Assembly: GCF_000406105.1 (NCBI RefSeq)
Contig: NZ_CM001974.1
Location: 4,236,469 to 4,300,468 of the forward strand
DNA from: Dickeya chrysanthemi NCPPB 402
GTDB taxonomy: Bacteria > Pseudomonadota > Gammaproteobacteria > Enterobacterales > Enterobacteriaceae
Direction: 5' to 3'
Length of the DNA stretch: 64,000 nucleotides
How positions within the stretch are numbered: the stretch's first letter is position 1; each line of letters begins with the position of its first letter. Below, piece after piece: positions 44,841-54,422 of this stretch. Both the position numbers and the translations under genes were made by a program. The notes under the pieces are model-generated. The model had not been told where the DNA came from, did not search any database, and was given only the letters and a program-made list of their open reading frames with translations.

Positions 44841-45842
44841 ATGTCCAGACATCGCAAACTAACCGACGCCGACGTGACGCCGGAATCACTGTTCCATCAG
44901 CGCCGCACCGTTCTCAAGGCGCTGGGTCTTACCGCCGCCACACTGAGCCTGCCGTCCGGCGCCCGCGCCGACCTGCTCAACTGGTTCAAGGGAAAGCCGG
45001 CCCCTCTAGCCCCACCCGGCAAACCGCTGACGTACAGTCAGCCGCCGCAGTGGCACCCTGATCTGGCGTTAACGCCGGAAGACAAAGTCACCGGCTATAA
45101 CAATTTCTATGAATTTGGTCTGGATAAAGCCGACCCTGCCGCTAACGCGGGTGGCCTCAAGACCGAAGGCTGGAAGGTGCGGATTGACGGTGAAGTCGCC
45201 AACCCCATCACGCTGGACATCGACGACATTCGGCGCCGTTTCCCGCTGGAAGAACGCATCTATCGCTTTCGCTGCGTCGAAGCCTGGTCGATGGTGGTGC
45301 CATGGGTCGGGTTCGAACTGGCGCAATTGATAAAACTGGCCGAACCGACCGGTAATGCGCGTTACGTCGCTTTCCAGACCCTGTATGACCCGGCGCAAAT
45401 GCCCGGCCAGAAAGACGGTTTTATCGGCGGCGGCCTCGATTACCCCTATGTCGAAGGGCTGCGTCTGGATGAAGCCATGCACCCGCTGGCCTTACTGGCG
45501 GTCGGTGTTTACGGCAAGACCTTGCCGCCGCAAAACGGCGCGCCGATACGGCTGGTCACGCCGTGGAAATACGGTTTCAAGAACATCAAATCCATCGTGC
45601 ATATCACCCTGACGCGACAACAGCCGCCCTCCACCTGGAACCTGACCGCGCCTAATGAGTACGGGTTCTACGCCAATGTGAACCCTAATGTCGATCATCC
45701 TCGCTGGTCGCAAGCCAGCGAACGGGTCATCGGTGCCGGTGGGCTACTGAACGTCCAGCGTCAGCCGACGTTATTGTTCAACGGTTACGCCGATCAGGTG
45801 GCGTCGTTGTATCAGGGGCTGGATTTACGGGCTAACTTTTAA
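44841..45842 (+). CDS. msrP: Periplasmic methionine-sulfoxide reductase catalytic subunit MsrP
   Basis: MsrP (333 aa, YedY) is a molybdopterin enzyme that repairs oxidised methionines in periplasmic proteins. A Tat signal with twin Arg at 21-22 ([12 protein letters not shown]) is cut after about residue 43 (ARA). The sulfite-oxidase fold carries the molybdenum ligand C145 in [20 protein letters not shown] precedes the ATG at 44841; the frame is open 19 codons upstream but unsupported. msrQ, its electron donor, follows at 67 bp. Confidence 0.95.
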   Translation: MSRHRKLTDADVTPESLFHQRRTVLKALGLTAATLSLPSGARADLLNWFKGKPAPLAPPGKPLTYSQPPQWHPDLALTPEDKVTGYNNFYEFGLDKADPAANAGGLKTEGWKVRIDGEVANPITLDIDDIRRRFPLEERIYRFRCVEAWSMVVPWVGFELAQLIKLAEPTGNARYVAFQTLYDPAQMPGQKDGFIGGGLDYPYVEGLRLDEAMHPLALLAVGVYGKTLPPQNGAPIRLVTPWKYGFKNIKSIVHITLTRQQPPSTWNLTAPNEYGFYANVNPNVDHPRWSQASERVIGAGGLLNVQRQPTLLFNGYADQVASLYQGLDLRANF

Positions 45843-45909
45843 TCGACTCAACCTATGACTCCCGCCGCGTTGCGGGCGTTCATCCCTATATAGATAGGAA
45901 CATGACGGT

Positions 45910-46509
45910 ATGCGTCTGACCTCCCGACACATCATCGCCCTGAAAGTCGTGCTTCATCTGGCAGCGTTCCTGCCGTTGATTTGGCTGGTGTTCGCCGTTA
46001 ATCAGGGCGAGTTCAGCGCCGATCCGGCCAAAGATATCCAGCATTTTACCGGCAGAATGGCGCTGAAGCTGCTGCTGGCGACACTGATGGTGACGCCGCT
46101 GGCGCGCTACGGCAAACAACCGTTACTGATTCGCTGCCGACGATTACTGGGTCTGTGGTGTTTTGCCTGGGCCAGCCTGCACCTGCTCAGTTATACCTTG
46201 CTCGAGTTGGGGGTTAATCACCTCGATTTGCTGGGAAAAGAGATTCTCCTGCGTCCTTACCTGACACTCGGGATGGTAAGTTGGCTGATACTGCTGGCGC
46301 TGACATTCACCTCTACGCAGTCCGCGCAGCGAAAACTGGGGTCAGGCTGGCAAACACTGCACAATCTGATTTATCTGGTCGCGATCTTCGCGCCGGTTCA
46401 TTACCTGTGGTCGGTAAAATCGCTGTCGCCATTGCCGATCATTTACGCTTTAGTTGCCGTCATATTGCTGCTTTTTCGCTACCAGAAGCTGCGTCGATGG
46501 CGTCGTTAA
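45910..46509 (+). CDS. msrQ: Heme-binding membrane subunit MsrQ
   Basis: MsrQ (199 aa, YedZ) is a haem b membrane protein that passes quinol-derived electrons to MsrP. It has about six membrane spans, with conserved His residues in [25 protein letters not shown] and [21 protein letters not shown] as haem ligands. It is slightly shorter than the 211-aa E. coli protein. It forms the msrPQ operon. Confidence 0.94.
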   Translation: MRLTSRHIIALKVVLHLAAFLPLIWLVFAVNQGEFSADPAKDIQHFTGRMALKLLLATLMVTPLARYGKQPLLIRCRRLLGLWCFAWASLHLLSYTLLELGVNHLDLLGKEILLRPYLTLGMVSWLILLALTFTSTQSAQRKLGSGWQTLHNLIYLVAIFAPVHYLWSVKSLSPLPIIYALVAVILLLFRYQKLRRWRR

Positions 46510-46631
46510 TCCGCCATTTCGACACGCGCCGAACGGATTTTTCAGCAAGATTTCGTAAAACTTTGTCAATAACGCCGCGGGTAACTCCGCAGATAAGACC
46601 AGTATTTGGCTGCTAACTGCTACGATATGGC

Positions 46632-46637
46632 TATAAT
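46632..46637 (+). promoter_or_regulatory. Candidate -10 box for aroQ-accBC
   Basis: A perfect TATAAT preceded by TATGGC lies 112 bp upstream of the aroQ start, in the 239-bp msrQ-aroQ gap. No convincing -35 lies at 16-18 bp. It is the best core-promoter candidate for aroQ and accBC, which are separated by only 35 bp. Confidence 0.4.
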
Positions 46638-46748
46638 GTTCAAACCGCGCGGATGAAAAGGGACATTTTCGCTCCGCAAAGGGTGACAAACGGATAGCTT
46701 CGCGTTATGTTGTGCGCCACTGAGCCAATCGAGGGAGATAGCAGCACA

Positions 46749-47201
46749 ATGGCAGACAAGTTTCACATTTTGCTCCTTAACGGTCCAAACCTGAATCTGC
46801 TGGGAACCCGTGAGCCGGAGAAATACGGCCATACGACGCTGGCGGAGATCGTGAGCCGGCTGGAACAAGATGCGGCAGCGCTGAACGTGCGGCTTTCCCA
46901 CCTGCAGTCGAATGCAGAACATGAGCTGATTGACCGAATCCATCAGGCCAGAGGAAATACCGATTTCATTCTGATTAACCCGGCAGCGTTTACCCACACC
47001 AGTGTGGCGTTGCGGGATGCTCTGTTGGCGGTCTCCATCCCGTTTATCGAAATCCACCTGAGTAACGTGTACGCACGTGAGCCCTTCCGTCACCACTCCT
47101 ACCTGTCTGATGTGTCGGCTGGGGTGATCTGCGGTCTGGGCGCAGATGGATACCATTATGGTTTACAGACGGCAGTCAAACGCCTGTCTACGTCCAATTA
47201 A
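46749..47201 (+). CDS. aroQ: 3-dehydroquinate dehydratase, type II
   Basis: AroQ (150 aa) converts 3-dehydroquinate to 3-dehydroshikimate by the type II route. Motifs are [20 protein letters not shown] (about 8-27, with catalytic Tyr26), [17 protein letters not shown] and [19 protein letters not shown]. The ATG at 46749 is chosen over an in-frame upstream codon by family alignment. It is followed after 35 bp by accB, an arrangement conserved across gamma-proteobacteria. AroQ either adds to or replaces AroD. Confidence 0.95.
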   Translation: MADKFHILLLNGPNLNLLGTREPEKYGHTTLAEIVSRLEQDAAALNVRLSHLQSNAEHELIDRIHQARGNTDFILINPAAFTHTSVALRDALLAVSIPFIEIHLSNVYAREPFRHHSYLSDVSAGVICGLGADGYHYGLQTAVKRLSTSN

Positions 47202-47236
47202 TCGTTTCCAATTAACAAGAGTACGGAACCACATTC

Positions 47237-47701
47237 ATGGATATTCGTAAAATCAAGAAGCTGATCGAACTGGTTGAAGAATCCGGCATCGCCGAACTGG
47301 AAATCTCCGAAGGCGAAGAGTCGGTACGCATCAGTCGTACTCCGGCACCGGGCAGTTATCCGATGATGCAACAGGCTTACGCGCCGATGCCGCAGTTCGC
47401 TCCGGCCGCCGCACCGGCGGCAGCGCCAGCCGCTGCTGCTGAAGCCGCCGCTCCGGCCGCCATCAGCGGTCATGTGGTGCGTTCGCCGATGGTCGGTACG
47501 TTCTATCGCACGCCAAGCCCGGATGCCAAACCTTTCGTGGAAGTCGGCCAGCAGGTGAAAGTGGGTGATACCCTGTGCATCGTTGAAGCAATGAAAATGA
47601 TGAACCAGATCGAAGCGGACAAAGCAGGCGTGGTGAAAGCCATTCTGGTTGAAAGCGGCCAGCCGGTCGAGTTTGACGAGCCACTGGTTGTCATCGAATA
47701 A
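47237..47701 (+). CDS. accB: Biotin carboxyl carrier protein of acetyl-CoA carboxylase
   Basis: AccB (154 aa) carries the biotin that shuttles CO2 to acetyl-CoA in the first step of fatty-acid synthesis. An N-terminal dimerisation part (1-40) and an Ala/Pro-rich linker (about 48-76) precede the biotinyl domain. The biotin lysine is K120 in [17 protein letters not shown]. accC follows at 11 bp in the accBC operon. In E. coli the N-terminus of AccB controls its own operon; the same region is conserved here. Confidence 0.97.
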   Translation: MDIRKIKKLIELVEESGIAELEISEGEESVRISRTPAPGSYPMMQQAYAPMPQFAPAAAPAAAPAAAAEAAAPAAISGHVVRSPMVGTFYRTPSPDAKPFVEVGQQVKVGDTLCIVEAMKMMNQIEADKAGVVKAILVESGQPVEFDEPLVVIE

Positions 47702-47712
47702 CGAGGCTTACC

Positions 47713-49056
47713 ATGCTAGATAAAATTGTCATCGCCAACCGCGGTGAGATTGCGTTGCGCATTTTGCGTGCCTGCAAAGAGCTGGGCATCAAAACCGTCG
47801 CGGTGCACTCCACGGCGGACCGCGACCTGAAACACGTATTGCTGGCGGACGAAACCGTGTGTATCGGTCCGGCTCCGTCGCCAAAAAGCTATCTGAATAT
47901 CCCGGCGATCATCGCAGCAGCGGAAATCACCGGTGCAGTGGCCATCCACCCCGGTTACGGTTTCCTGTCTGAAAACGCCGACTTCGCCGAGCAGGTAGAG
48001 CGTTCCGGTTTTATCTTCATCGGTCCGCGCGCCGACACCATCCGCCTGATGGGCGACAAAGTGTCTGCCATCAGCGCCATGAAGAAAGCCGGCGTTCCCT
48101 GCGTACCCGGTTCTGACGGCCCGTTGGGCGACGACATGGATAAGAACCGCGCCATCGGCAAGCGCATCGGTTATCCGGTCATTATCAAAGCTTCCGGCGG
48201 CGGCGGCGGTCGCGGTATGCGCGTCGTACGTAGCGAAAAAGAGCTGGAACAATCCATCGCGATGACCCGCGCAGAAGCCAAAGCGGCGTTCAACAACGAT
48301 ATGGTCTACATGGAAAAATATCTGGAAAACCCACGCCATGTGGAAATCCAGGTATTAGCCGACGGTCAGGGCAACGCCATTTATCTGGCGGAGCGTGACT
48401 GTTCCATGCAGCGCCGTCATCAGAAAGTGGTGGAAGAAGCGCCGGCACCGGGCATCACCGCCGATCTGCGGCGTTACATCGGTGAACGTTGCGCCAAAGC
48501 GTGCGTAGACATCAACTACCGCGGTGCGGGCACGTTCGAATTCCTGTTCGAGAATGGCGAGTTCTATTTCATCGAAATGAACACCCGTATTCAGGTAGAA
48601 CACCCGGTAACCGAGATGATCACTGGTGTTGACCTGATCAAAGAACAGCTGCGTATCGCTGCCGGTCAGCCGCTGTCCATCAAGCAGGAAGAAGTGAAAG
48701 TACGCGGTCACGCGGTGGAATGCCGTATCAACGCCGAAGACCCGAACACCTTCCTGCCGAGCCCAGGCAAGATCACCCGCTTCCACGCGCCAGGCGGTTT
48801 TGGCGTTCGCTGGGAATCGCACATTTATGCCGGTTATACCGTACCGCCGCATTACGATTCCATGATAGGCAAGCTTATCACCTACGGCGAAAGCCGCGAC
48901 ATCGCCATTTCTCGCATGAAGAATGCGTTGGCTGAGCTGATCATTGATGGCATCAAGACCAACGTGGAATTGCAGATGCGCATCATGTCCGACGAAAACT
49001 TCCAGCATGGTGGCACCAACATCCACTATCTGGAGAAGAAACTCGGCCTGCAGTAA
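47713..49056 (+). CDS. accC: Biotin carboxylase subunit of acetyl-CoA carboxylase
   Basis: AccC (447 aa) carboxylates biotin on AccB using ATP and bicarbonate. The N-domain ([22 protein letters not shown]), ATP-grasp Gly-rich loop [14 protein letters not shown] (about 159-172) and catalytic region [20 protein letters not shown] (about 285-304) are visible. GAGG precedes the ATG. A strong terminator follows 15 bp after the stop. Confidence 0.98.
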   Translation: MLDKIVIANRGEIALRILRACKELGIKTVAVHSTADRDLKHVLLADETVCIGPAPSPKSYLNIPAIIAAAEITGAVAIHPGYGFLSENADFAEQVERSGFIFIGPRADTIRLMGDKVSAISAMKKAGVPCVPGSDGPLGDDMDKNRAIGKRIGYPVIIKASGGGGGRGMRVVRSEKELEQSIAMTRAEAKAAFNNDMVYMEKYLENPRHVEIQVLADGQGNAIYLAERDCSMQRRHQKVVEEAPAPGITADLRRYIGERCAKACVDINYRGAGTFEFLFENGEFYFIEMNTRIQVEHPVTEMITGVDLIKEQLRIAAGQPLSIKQEEVKVRGHAVECRINAEDPNTFLPSPGKITRFHAPGGFGVRWESHIYAGYTVPPHYDSMIGKLITYGESRDIAISRMKNALAELIIDGIKTNVELQMRIMSDENFQHGGTNIHYLEKKLGLQ

Positions 49057-49071
49057 TCTTCCGCACCGATG

Positions 49072-49101
49072 AAACGGGCCGGCCCATGCCGGCCCGTTTT
49101 T
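49072..49101 (+). terminator. Terminator of accBC
   Basis: A 10-bp GC stem ACGGGCCGGC / GCCGGCCCGT with a 4-nt loop is followed by a U-run of five. It lies 17 bp past accC and is one of the strongest terminators in the window. Confidence 0.88.
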
Positions 49102-49195
49102 ATTTCTGCGCTATTCGCCGCTTTCTGGTGCGATATCTCGATTTTTCGCTGGGCAATTGGCTGGCATGCCGTAAAATCCCCTGTTTTGTGTCATC

Positions 49196-49398
49196 TATAA
49201 CCCAAAATAATTCGAGTTGCAGGAAGGCGGCAACGCAGCGAATCCCCAGGAGCTTACTCAAGTAAGTGACTGGGGTGAGCGACAAATCTGCCGGGAGCAG
49301 ATTTGAACGCAGCTTGCTGCGGCCCTAAAAGGGCGAGGCCCAGGGATGGGCCGAGTAATAAAGCCAACGCACCTGCAACTTGAAGTATGACGGATATA
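49196..49398. repeat. ERIC element with a 76-bp internal insertion
   Basis: The outer ends are inverted copies (TATAACCC...ATTCGAGTTGCAGG at left, CCTGCAACTTGAAGTATGAC...TATA at right). The central palindrome AATCCCCAGGAGCTTAC / AGTAAGTGACTGGGGTGAGC is the classic enterobacterial repetitive intergenic consensus core. The length is 203 bp against about 127 for a standard ERIC. The excess lies after GTGAGCGA (from about 49283 to 49362) and contains four perfect small palindromes: 49283-49305, 49309-49320, 49322-49334 and 49337-49352. It lies between accC and yhdT. Confidence 0.88.
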
Positions 49399-49431
49399 CA
49401 CACTGATTCCTGCTGGATTTAGGGGGAAATC

Positions 49432-49674
49432 ATGGATAAACGCTTTCTACAGGCTCACCGCGAAGCCCGCTGGTCACTGATGTTGACGCTGGCCTATCTG
49501 GTGGCCTGGGTGCTCTTTGCCTATCTACCCGACAACCGTCCCGGCCTGACCGGTTTGCCACACTGGTTCGAACTGGCCTGTCTTTTACTGCCGCTGCTGT
49601 TCGTCGGCTTGTGCTGGCTGATGGTGCGCGTCATCTTCCGCGATATTTCACTGGAGAATCACGATGCAGAGTGA
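49432..49674 (+). CDS. yhdT: Small membrane protein YhdT (DUF997)
   Basis: YhdT (80 aa) is a two-helix inner-membrane protein (about 16-34, LMLTLAYLVAWVLFAYLP, and 46-68) of unknown function. It overlaps panF by 11 bp and always precedes it in enterobacteria, so a role with the pantothenate symporter is possible (inference). GGGGGAAATC precedes the ATG. Confidence 0.93.
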   Translation: MDKRFLQAHREARWSLMLTLAYLVAWVLFAYLPDNRPGLTGLPHWFELACLLLPLLFVGLCWLMVRVIFRDISLENHDAE

Positions 49675-51115
49675 TGTCATCCTGCCGCTGATTGCTTATC
49701 TGTTACTGGTGTTTGGTCTGTCGGTCTATGCCTGGCGGCGTCGCCAACAAGGTAATTTTCTCACCGAGTACTTTATCGGCAATCGCTCGATGGGCGGCTT
49801 TGTGCTGGCTATGACGTTAATCGGCACGTATGTCAGCGCCAGCTCGTTTATAGGCGGCCCCGGCGCTGCCTATAAATACGGGCTGGGCTGGGTACTGTTG
49901 TCGATGATTCAGGTGCCGACGATGCTGTTGTCGCTCAGCATCCTCGGTAAGAAATTCGCGATTCTGGCGCGCCGTTACAACGCTATTACCCTCAATGACA
50001 TGTTGTACGCCCGCTACGGCAGCCGTTTGCTGGTGTGGTTTGCCAGCCTGAGCTTGCTGGTGGCGTTTATCGGCGCAATGGCGGTGCAGTTCATCGGCGG
50101 AGCCCGGTTGCTGGAAACCGTGGCGCATGTGCCTTATAACGTCGGACTGCTGATTTTCGGTATTACCATCTTGCTCTATACCGCATTCGGCGGCTTTCGC
50201 GCCAGCGTACTGAACGATGCGCTGCAAGGCATCGTGATGCTGATCGGCACCGTGCTGCTGCTGGCAGGCGTTATCTACGCAGCAGGCGGGCTATCGTCCG
50301 CCGTCGACAAACTGGCGCAGATCAACCCGGCGCTGGTCGATCCGCACGGCAGCAATCAGATCCTGTCCGCACCGTTCATGGCCTCATTCTGGGTACTGGT
50401 GTGTTTCGGTGTGATCGGCCTGCCCAATACCGCCGTGCGCTGCATTTCCTACCGTGACAGCAAAGCGCTGCACCGCGGCATCTTGATCGGGACGATTGTC
50501 ATCAGCGTGCTGATGCTGGGTATGCATCTGGCCGGGGCGCTAGGGCGCGCCATTCTGCCTAACCTGACCATTCCGGACCAGGTGTTGCCGGAACTGATGC
50601 TCACCGTGCTGCCGCCACTGGCCGCCGGGATCTTCCTGGCCGCACCGACTGCCGCCATCATGTCGAACATTAACGCCCATTTACTTCAGGCTTCCGCCAC
50701 GATCGTGAAAGATCTTTACCTGAGCGTCTATCCTCAGAAAATAAGCGATGAGCGCTATATCCGGCATTTATCCAGTTTTACCACCCTGATGCTCGGCCTG
50801 CTGGTGCTGCTGGCGTCATGGCGGCCGCCGGAAATGATTATCTGGCTGAATCTGCTGGCGTTCGGCGGGCTGGAAGCGGTGTTCCTGTGGCCATTGGTAC
50901 TCGGCCTCTATTGGGAACGCGCCAACGCCGCCGGCGCGCTGAGTTCGATGTTCAGCGGCGCCGTCAGCTATACACTGCTCGCCAGCTTCAATCTCCAACT
51001 GGCCGGCTTTCATCCGATTGTGCCATCGCTGCTGTTAAGCCTGGTGGCGTTTATTCTGGGTAATCGCGTTGGGCGTCAACCCGCGCCTGCGGTTACCGCA
51101 TCTTCATCACTTTGA
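49664..51115 (+). CDS. panF: Sodium/pantothenate symporter PanF
   Basis: PanF (483 aa) imports pantothenate with Na+ for coenzyme A synthesis. It is a sodium:solute symporter with about 12-13 membrane helices. Motifs include [29 protein letters not shown] (about 44-75) and [25 protein letters not shown] (about 247-271). A C-terminal signature [29 protein letters not shown] follows. Length equals E. coli PanF. Its start lies inside yhdT; prmA follows at 14 bp. Confidence 0.96.
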   Translation: MQSDVILPLIAYLLLVFGLSVYAWRRRQQGNFLTEYFIGNRSMGGFVLAMTLIGTYVSASSFIGGPGAAYKYGLGWVLLSMIQVPTMLLSLSILGKKFAILARRYNAITLNDMLYARYGSRLLVWFASLSLLVAFIGAMAVQFIGGARLLETVAHVPYNVGLLIFGITILLYTAFGGFRASVLNDALQGIVMLIGTVLLLAGVIYAAGGLSSAVDKLAQINPALVDPHGSNQILSAPFMASFWVLVCFGVIGLPNTAVRCISYRDSKALHRGILIGTIVISVLMLGMHLAGALGRAILPNLTIPDQVLPELMLTVLPPLAAGIFLAAPTAAIMSNINAHLLQASATIVKDLYLSVYPQKISDERYIRHLSSFTTLMLGLLVLLASWRPPEMIIWLNLLAFGGLEAVFLWPLVLGLYWERANAAGALSSMFSGAVSYTLLASFNLQLAGFHPIVPSLLLSLVAFILGNRVGRQPAPAVTASSSL

Positions 51116-51129
51116 GGTCAGAGGCTGCT

Positions 51130-52017
51130 ATGCCGTGGATTCAACTGAAAATCAATACGTCCGGCGCACATGCGGAGCAACTGGGCGATGCGCTGTCTGA
51201 AAGCGGCGCCGTCTCGGTCACGTTTCAGGACACGCATGACACGCCGGTGTTCGAACCCCTGCCGGGCGAAACCCGCCTGTGGGGCGATACCGATGTCATC
51301 GGCCTGTACGACGCCGAAACCGATATGGCCGAGGTCGTTGCCATACTGGAGCAGGAACCGCTGCTCGGCGCCGGTTTCCAACACAAAATCGAGCAGTTGG
51401 AAGACAAAGACTGGGAGCGGGAATGGATGGAAAACTTCCATCCGATGCAGTTCGGCAAGCGGCTGTGGATTTGCCCAAGCTGGCGTGACGTACCGGACCC
51501 GAACGCGGTCAACGTGATGCTGGACCCCGGCCTGGCATTCGGCACCGGCACCCACCCCACCACCTCGCTGTGCCTGCAATGGCTCGACGGGTTGGATCTG
51601 GACGGCAAAACCGTCATCGATTTCGGCTGCGGCTCCGGCATTCTGGCGATCGCCGCCCTGAAACTCGGCGCCGCCCGCGCCATCGGTATCGATATCGATC
51701 CGCAAGCGATCCAGGCCAGTCGCGATAATGCCCAGCGTAACGGCGTGTCTGAACGTCTGGATCTGTATCTGCCGAAGGATCAGCCAAACGATCTGTCTGC
51801 CGATGTGGTAGTAGCCAATATTCTGGCCGGCCCGCTGCGCGAGCTGGCGCCGCTGATCAGCGTGCTGCCGAAAACCGGCGGCCATCTCGGCCTGTCCGGC
51901 ATTCTGGCTTCACAGGCGCAGAGTGTAGCGCAAGCCTATGCAGAGCGATTCCAGCTCGACCCGGTGGCGGAAAAAGAAGAGTGGTGCCGTATTACCGGTA
52001 TCCGTAAACCAGCGTGA
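51130..52017 (+). CDS. prmA: Ribosomal protein L11 methyltransferase PrmA
   Basis: PrmA (295 aa) trimethylates several amino groups of ribosomal protein L11. The N-terminal substrate-binding domain ([22 protein letters not shown]) is joined to a SAM-binding Rossmann domain: [41 protein letters not shown] (about 163-182) and [14 protein letters not shown]. The ATG at 51130 gives the family start; six upstream in-frame codons overlap panF's end. Loss of PrmA is generally tolerated. Confidence 0.96.
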   Translation: MPWIQLKINTSGAHAEQLGDALSESGAVSVTFQDTHDTPVFEPLPGETRLWGDTDVIGLYDAETDMAEVVAILEQEPLLGAGFQHKIEQLEDKDWEREWMENFHPMQFGKRLWICPSWRDVPDPNAVNVMLDPGLAFGTGTHPTTSLCLQWLDGLDLDGKTVIDFGCGSGILAIAALKLGAARAIGIDIDPQAIQASRDNAQRNGVSERLDLYLPKDQPNDLSADVVVANILAGPLRELAPLISVLPKTGGHLGLSGILASQAQSVAQAYAERFQLDPVAEKEEWCRITGIRKPA

Positions 52018-52349
52018 TCCGTTACCTTCACCAGCCGAAACATCGCCGTTTCGGCCGGTGATCCACGCCGATATTTCGTTGGGCAAACCGACTACTGTTA
52101 CCATCAATCACTATTTCTATGCGGTGAAACAGCATATTCAGGCGGATGTTTAATTTCCCCGGCATGTACACAAAATCGGCAGCGTAGGAATAACACTCTG
52201 TAAACAAAGGGAAAATAAAAACCGCGCAGAAGCAATGCAGCATTTCCTTGATCTGTTCCGCTCAATTGCTCAAAGTTTGGCCTTTCCTATCGCGTAAAAA
52301 ATGCGTAATATACGCGCCCTTGCAGGCACAGTATGGTCACTCTTTGTCT
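52018..52349. other. prmA-dusB intergenic region with the fis-operon promoter
   Basis: This 332-bp gap carries the growth-phase regulated dusB-fis promoter at its right end (52283-52311). The remainder holds short unsupported frames only. Fis is known to bind and repress its own promoter in E. coli; degenerate AT-rich Fis sites cannot be fixed by eye here. Confidence 0.6.
52283..52311 (+). promoter_or_regulatory. Promoter of dusB-fis
   Basis: A -35-like TTTCCT, 17-bp spacer and -10 TAATAT are followed by ACGCGCCCTTGCAGGC, a GC-rich discriminator. The block GCGTAATATACGCG and the downstream GCAGGCACAGTATGGTCA closely resemble the E. coli fis promoter, known for strong growth-rate and ppGpp control. 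It lies about 39 bp before the dusB ATG. Confidence 0.75.
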
Positions 52350-53315
52350 ATGCGCATTGGACAATTTCAGCTTCCCAATCGTTTGATTGCCGCCCCGATG
52401 GCGGGCGTAAGCGATCGCCCTTTCCGGGCTCTCTGTTACGCGATGGGTGCTGGAATGACGGTTTCCGAGATGCTCTCTTCCAATCCGGAAGTGTGGCGTT
52501 CGGACAAGTCGCGCTTGCGCATGGTACATAGCGATGAGCCCGGTATCCGGGCGGTACAGATAGCCGGCGGCGATCCGGATGAGATGGCGGAAGCCGCCAG
52601 AATCAACGCGGAAAACGGCGCGCAGGTCATTGACATCAACATGGGATGTCCGGCCAAAAAGGTTAACCGCAAGATGGCCGGTTCGGCGCTGTTGCAGTAC
52701 CCGGAGTTGGTGAAACAGATCCTGACGGCGGTGGTGAAAGCGGTAGACGTACCGGTGACGCTAAAAATCCGTACCGGCTGGGCGCCGGAGCACCGTAACT
52801 GTGTAGAGATTGCCCAATTGGCTGAAGATTGTGGTATTCAGGCGCTGACCGTTCATGGACGCACGCGTGCGTGTCTGTTCAATGGCGAGGCGGAATACGA
52901 CAGCATTCGGACAGTTAAGCAGAGTGTTTCCATTCCCATCATTGCGAATGGCGACATTACTGACCCGCGCAAAGCCAGAGCGGTTCTTGATTACACCGGG
53001 GCTGATGCCTTGATGATAGGACGAGCCGCTCAGGGAAGACCCTGGATCTTTCGGGAAATCCAGCATTATCTGGACACAGGGGAGTTGCTGCCGCCCCTGC
53101 CACTGGCAGAGGTCAAGCGCTTGTTGATCGGGCATATACGGGAATTGCACGACTTTTATGGTCCAGGCAAGGGATTTCGTATAGCACGTAAGCACGTGTC
53201 CTGGTATCTCCAGGAGCACGCCCCAAACGACCAGTTTAGGCGCACATTCAACGCCATAGAGGACGCCAGCGAACAGCTGGAGGCGTTGAAGGCATATTTT
53301 GAAAATCTTGCGTAA
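52350..53315 (+). CDS. dusB: tRNA-dihydrouridine synthase B
   Basis: DusB (321 aa) reduces U17 in tRNA D-loops using FMN and NADPH. The FMN TIM barrel starts [19 protein letters not shown]. The catalytic Cys lies in [20 protein letters not shown] (about residue 100) and the His-Gly-Arg motif is in [14 protein letters not shown]. No Shine-Dalgarno is visible before the ATG at 52350; in E. coli this gene is poorly translated and mainly helps fis expression. The frame extends 34 codons upstream across the promoter, which is rejected. fis follows at 23 bp. Confidence 0.95.
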   Translation: MRIGQFQLPNRLIAAPMAGVSDRPFRALCYAMGAGMTVSEMLSSNPEVWRSDKSRLRMVHSDEPGIRAVQIAGGDPDEMAEAARINAENGAQVIDINMGCPAKKVNRKMAGSALLQYPELVKQILTAVVKAVDVPVTLKIRTGWAPEHRNCVEIAQLAEDCGIQALTVHGRTRACLFNGEAEYDSIRTVKQSVSIPIIANGDITDPRKARAVLDYTGADALMIGRAAQGRPWIFREIQHYLDTGELLPPLPLAEVKRLLIGHIRELHDFYGPGKGFRIARKHVSWYLQEHAPNDQFRRTFNAIEDASEQLEALKAYFENLA

Positions 53316-53338
53316 ACAGAAAAAGAGCTGACAGAACT

Positions 53339-53635
53339 ATGTTCGAACAACGCGTGAATTCTGACGTACTGACCGTTTCCACTGTAAACTCTCAGGCTCA
53401 GGTAACCCAAAAACCCCTGCGCGACTCGGTTAAACAGGCACTGAAGAACTATTTCGCTCAACTGAATGGTCAGGACGTGAATGACTTGTATGAGCTGGTA
53501 CTGGCTGAAGTAGAGCAGCCGCTGTTGGACATGGTGATGCAGTACACCCGCGGCAACCAGACCCGCGCTGCCCTGATGATGGGCATCAACCGCGGCACGC
53601 TGCGTAAGAAACTGAAAAAATACGGCATGAATTAA
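53339..53635 (+). CDS. fis: DNA-binding nucleoid protein Fis
   Basis: Fis (98 aa) bends DNA, activates rRNA and tRNA promoters in rapid growth and assists site-specific recombinases and lambda excision. The N-terminal beta-hairpin arm, dimer helices and C-terminal HTH ([20 protein letters not shown], about 74-93) are intact. As recalled, it differs from E. coli Fis only at residue 20 (Ala for Asp). It is co-transcribed with dusB and ends at a clear terminator. In Dickeya, Fis also modulates pectate-lyase genes (known for the genus). Confidence 0.98.
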   Translation: MFEQRVNSDVLTVSTVNSQAQVTQKPLRDSVKQALKNYFAQLNGQDVNDLYELVLAEVEQPLLDMVMQYTRGNQTRAALMMGINRGTLRKKLKKYGMN

Positions 53636-53660
53636 TCTAAATTCATAACCGATTGTTTTT

Positions 53661-53697
53661 AAAAAACGCTTGTCAGAAATGGCAGGCGTTTTTTGTT
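53661..53697 (+). terminator. Terminator of dusB-fis
   Basis: AAAAAACGC pairs with GCGTTTTTT, extended by TTGTC / GGCAG with G-U pairs and a 6-nt loop. A U-run follows, 25 bp past fis. Confidence 0.85.
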
Positions 53698-53825
53698 ATT
53701 TGTACCCCACTGAGTACCCCACAGGTTACTACACAGTGGCAAAAACACGGGAACAAACTTCGTGAGGATGAGGCTGAACTGTTTTGCCCTGATAGTTCAC
53801 ACCACTATTAAGGAAAATAGAGATT

Positions 53826-53987
53826 ATGAGTCATCAAGATGAGTACGCACGCGGCTACAGCGATGGTTATAAATCTGTCCAGGAGAATGTAATACCGCCT
53901 ATAGCCCCAATTGGGCCAATGACTCCACTAGACTCTGCTCCCTATGAAGAAGGTTTTAAAGCCGGGGTTTCGGCGGCTGGGGGTTAG
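53826..53987 (+). CDS. Small hypothetical protein, 53 aa, possible phage-scar gene
   Basis: A 53-codon frame (MSHQDEYARGYSDGYKSVQE...) not recognised with confidence. It is hydrophilic at the start, has a Pro/Ile-rich middle (VIPPIAPIGPMTPL) and ends with a second motif like the first: ARGYSDGYKS near residue 8 and EEGFKAGVSA near residue 41, both of the pattern G-aromatic-x-x-G. An upstream AAGGAAAATAGAGATT gives a possible but distant ribosome site. A hairpin follows (53998-54017). It sits between fis and a terminase remnant, so a phage origin is likely (inference). Confidence 0.5.
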   Translation: MSHQDEYARGYSDGYKSVQENVIPPIAPIGPMTPLDSAPYEEGFKAGVSAAGG

Positions 53988-53997
53988 TAAATACTAT

Positions 53998-54017
53998 ATG
54001 GGGCTTCCCTGCCCCAT
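53998..54017 (+). terminator. Hairpin after the 53-aa ORF
   Basis: A perfect 7-bp stem ATGGGGC / GCCCCAT with a 6-nt loop lies 10 bp past the small ORF. It lacks a U-run. It supports, weakly, that the ORF was a real transcription unit. Confidence 0.4.
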
Positions 54018-54063
54018 TAAATACCCGTAAATTCTGCAAGTCTGCTATTGTTCTTCGCTCATA

Positions 54064-54366
54064 TCAAACGCAAAACCCTTCACGCTCTACCTGCCACGAA
54101 CCAAACGACATCCGGAACGCGACGGCAGGGTCTATCTTATTGGCGGATTTCTTCTTGTTCGGCTTAATGTTGGCGTTGGCGTCGGTCTCCATCACCACAT
54201 TGCTCATCGCCCACGCCAGCACCGGATCGCCGTTGTGCCTGATAACACGACGGTTAACGAATACCTCTGCTGATTTCGCCACCGGACTGAATTTAAGGTA
54301 GGTTTGCGGGAGTGGCTCAACGACCAGCTCTGCGCCAAGGCCGCTACTGGTGCAGGTGATCGTCAT
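54064..54366 (-). pseudogene. Phage terminase large-subunit fragment (C-terminal nuclease part)
   Basis: The 100-codon frame contains FSPVAKSAEVFVNRRVIRHN followed by GDPVLAWAMSNVVMETDANA, then NIKPNKKKSANKIDPAVAF. This is the pattern of the C-terminal end of phage terminase large subunits: N/H-G-NPVLxWxxSNV, D-x-x-NIKP-K and a KID-x-AVA acidic nuclease motif. Intact proteins are 450-600 aa with an N-terminal ATPase, so only a tail remains. The first 15 residues (MTITCTSSGLGAELV) are not terminase-like and may be junction sequence. No other head or tail genes flank it. It is a decayed prophage remnant. Confidence 0.75.
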
Positions 54367-54422
54367 AACCTTCTTAACTTTGATGTAGTATCAACATAGC
54401 AACCATATCAAGATTTGCTGGA

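Noticed and set aside
52248..52349. 34-codon upstream extension of dusB
   Set aside because: It crosses the fis-operon promoter and its likely transcription start, so it cannot be translated from that transcript.
53730..53760. Short GTG frame after the fis terminator as an integrase N-terminus
   Set aside because: It stops after nine codons, has no ribosome site and no real similarity to an integrase.
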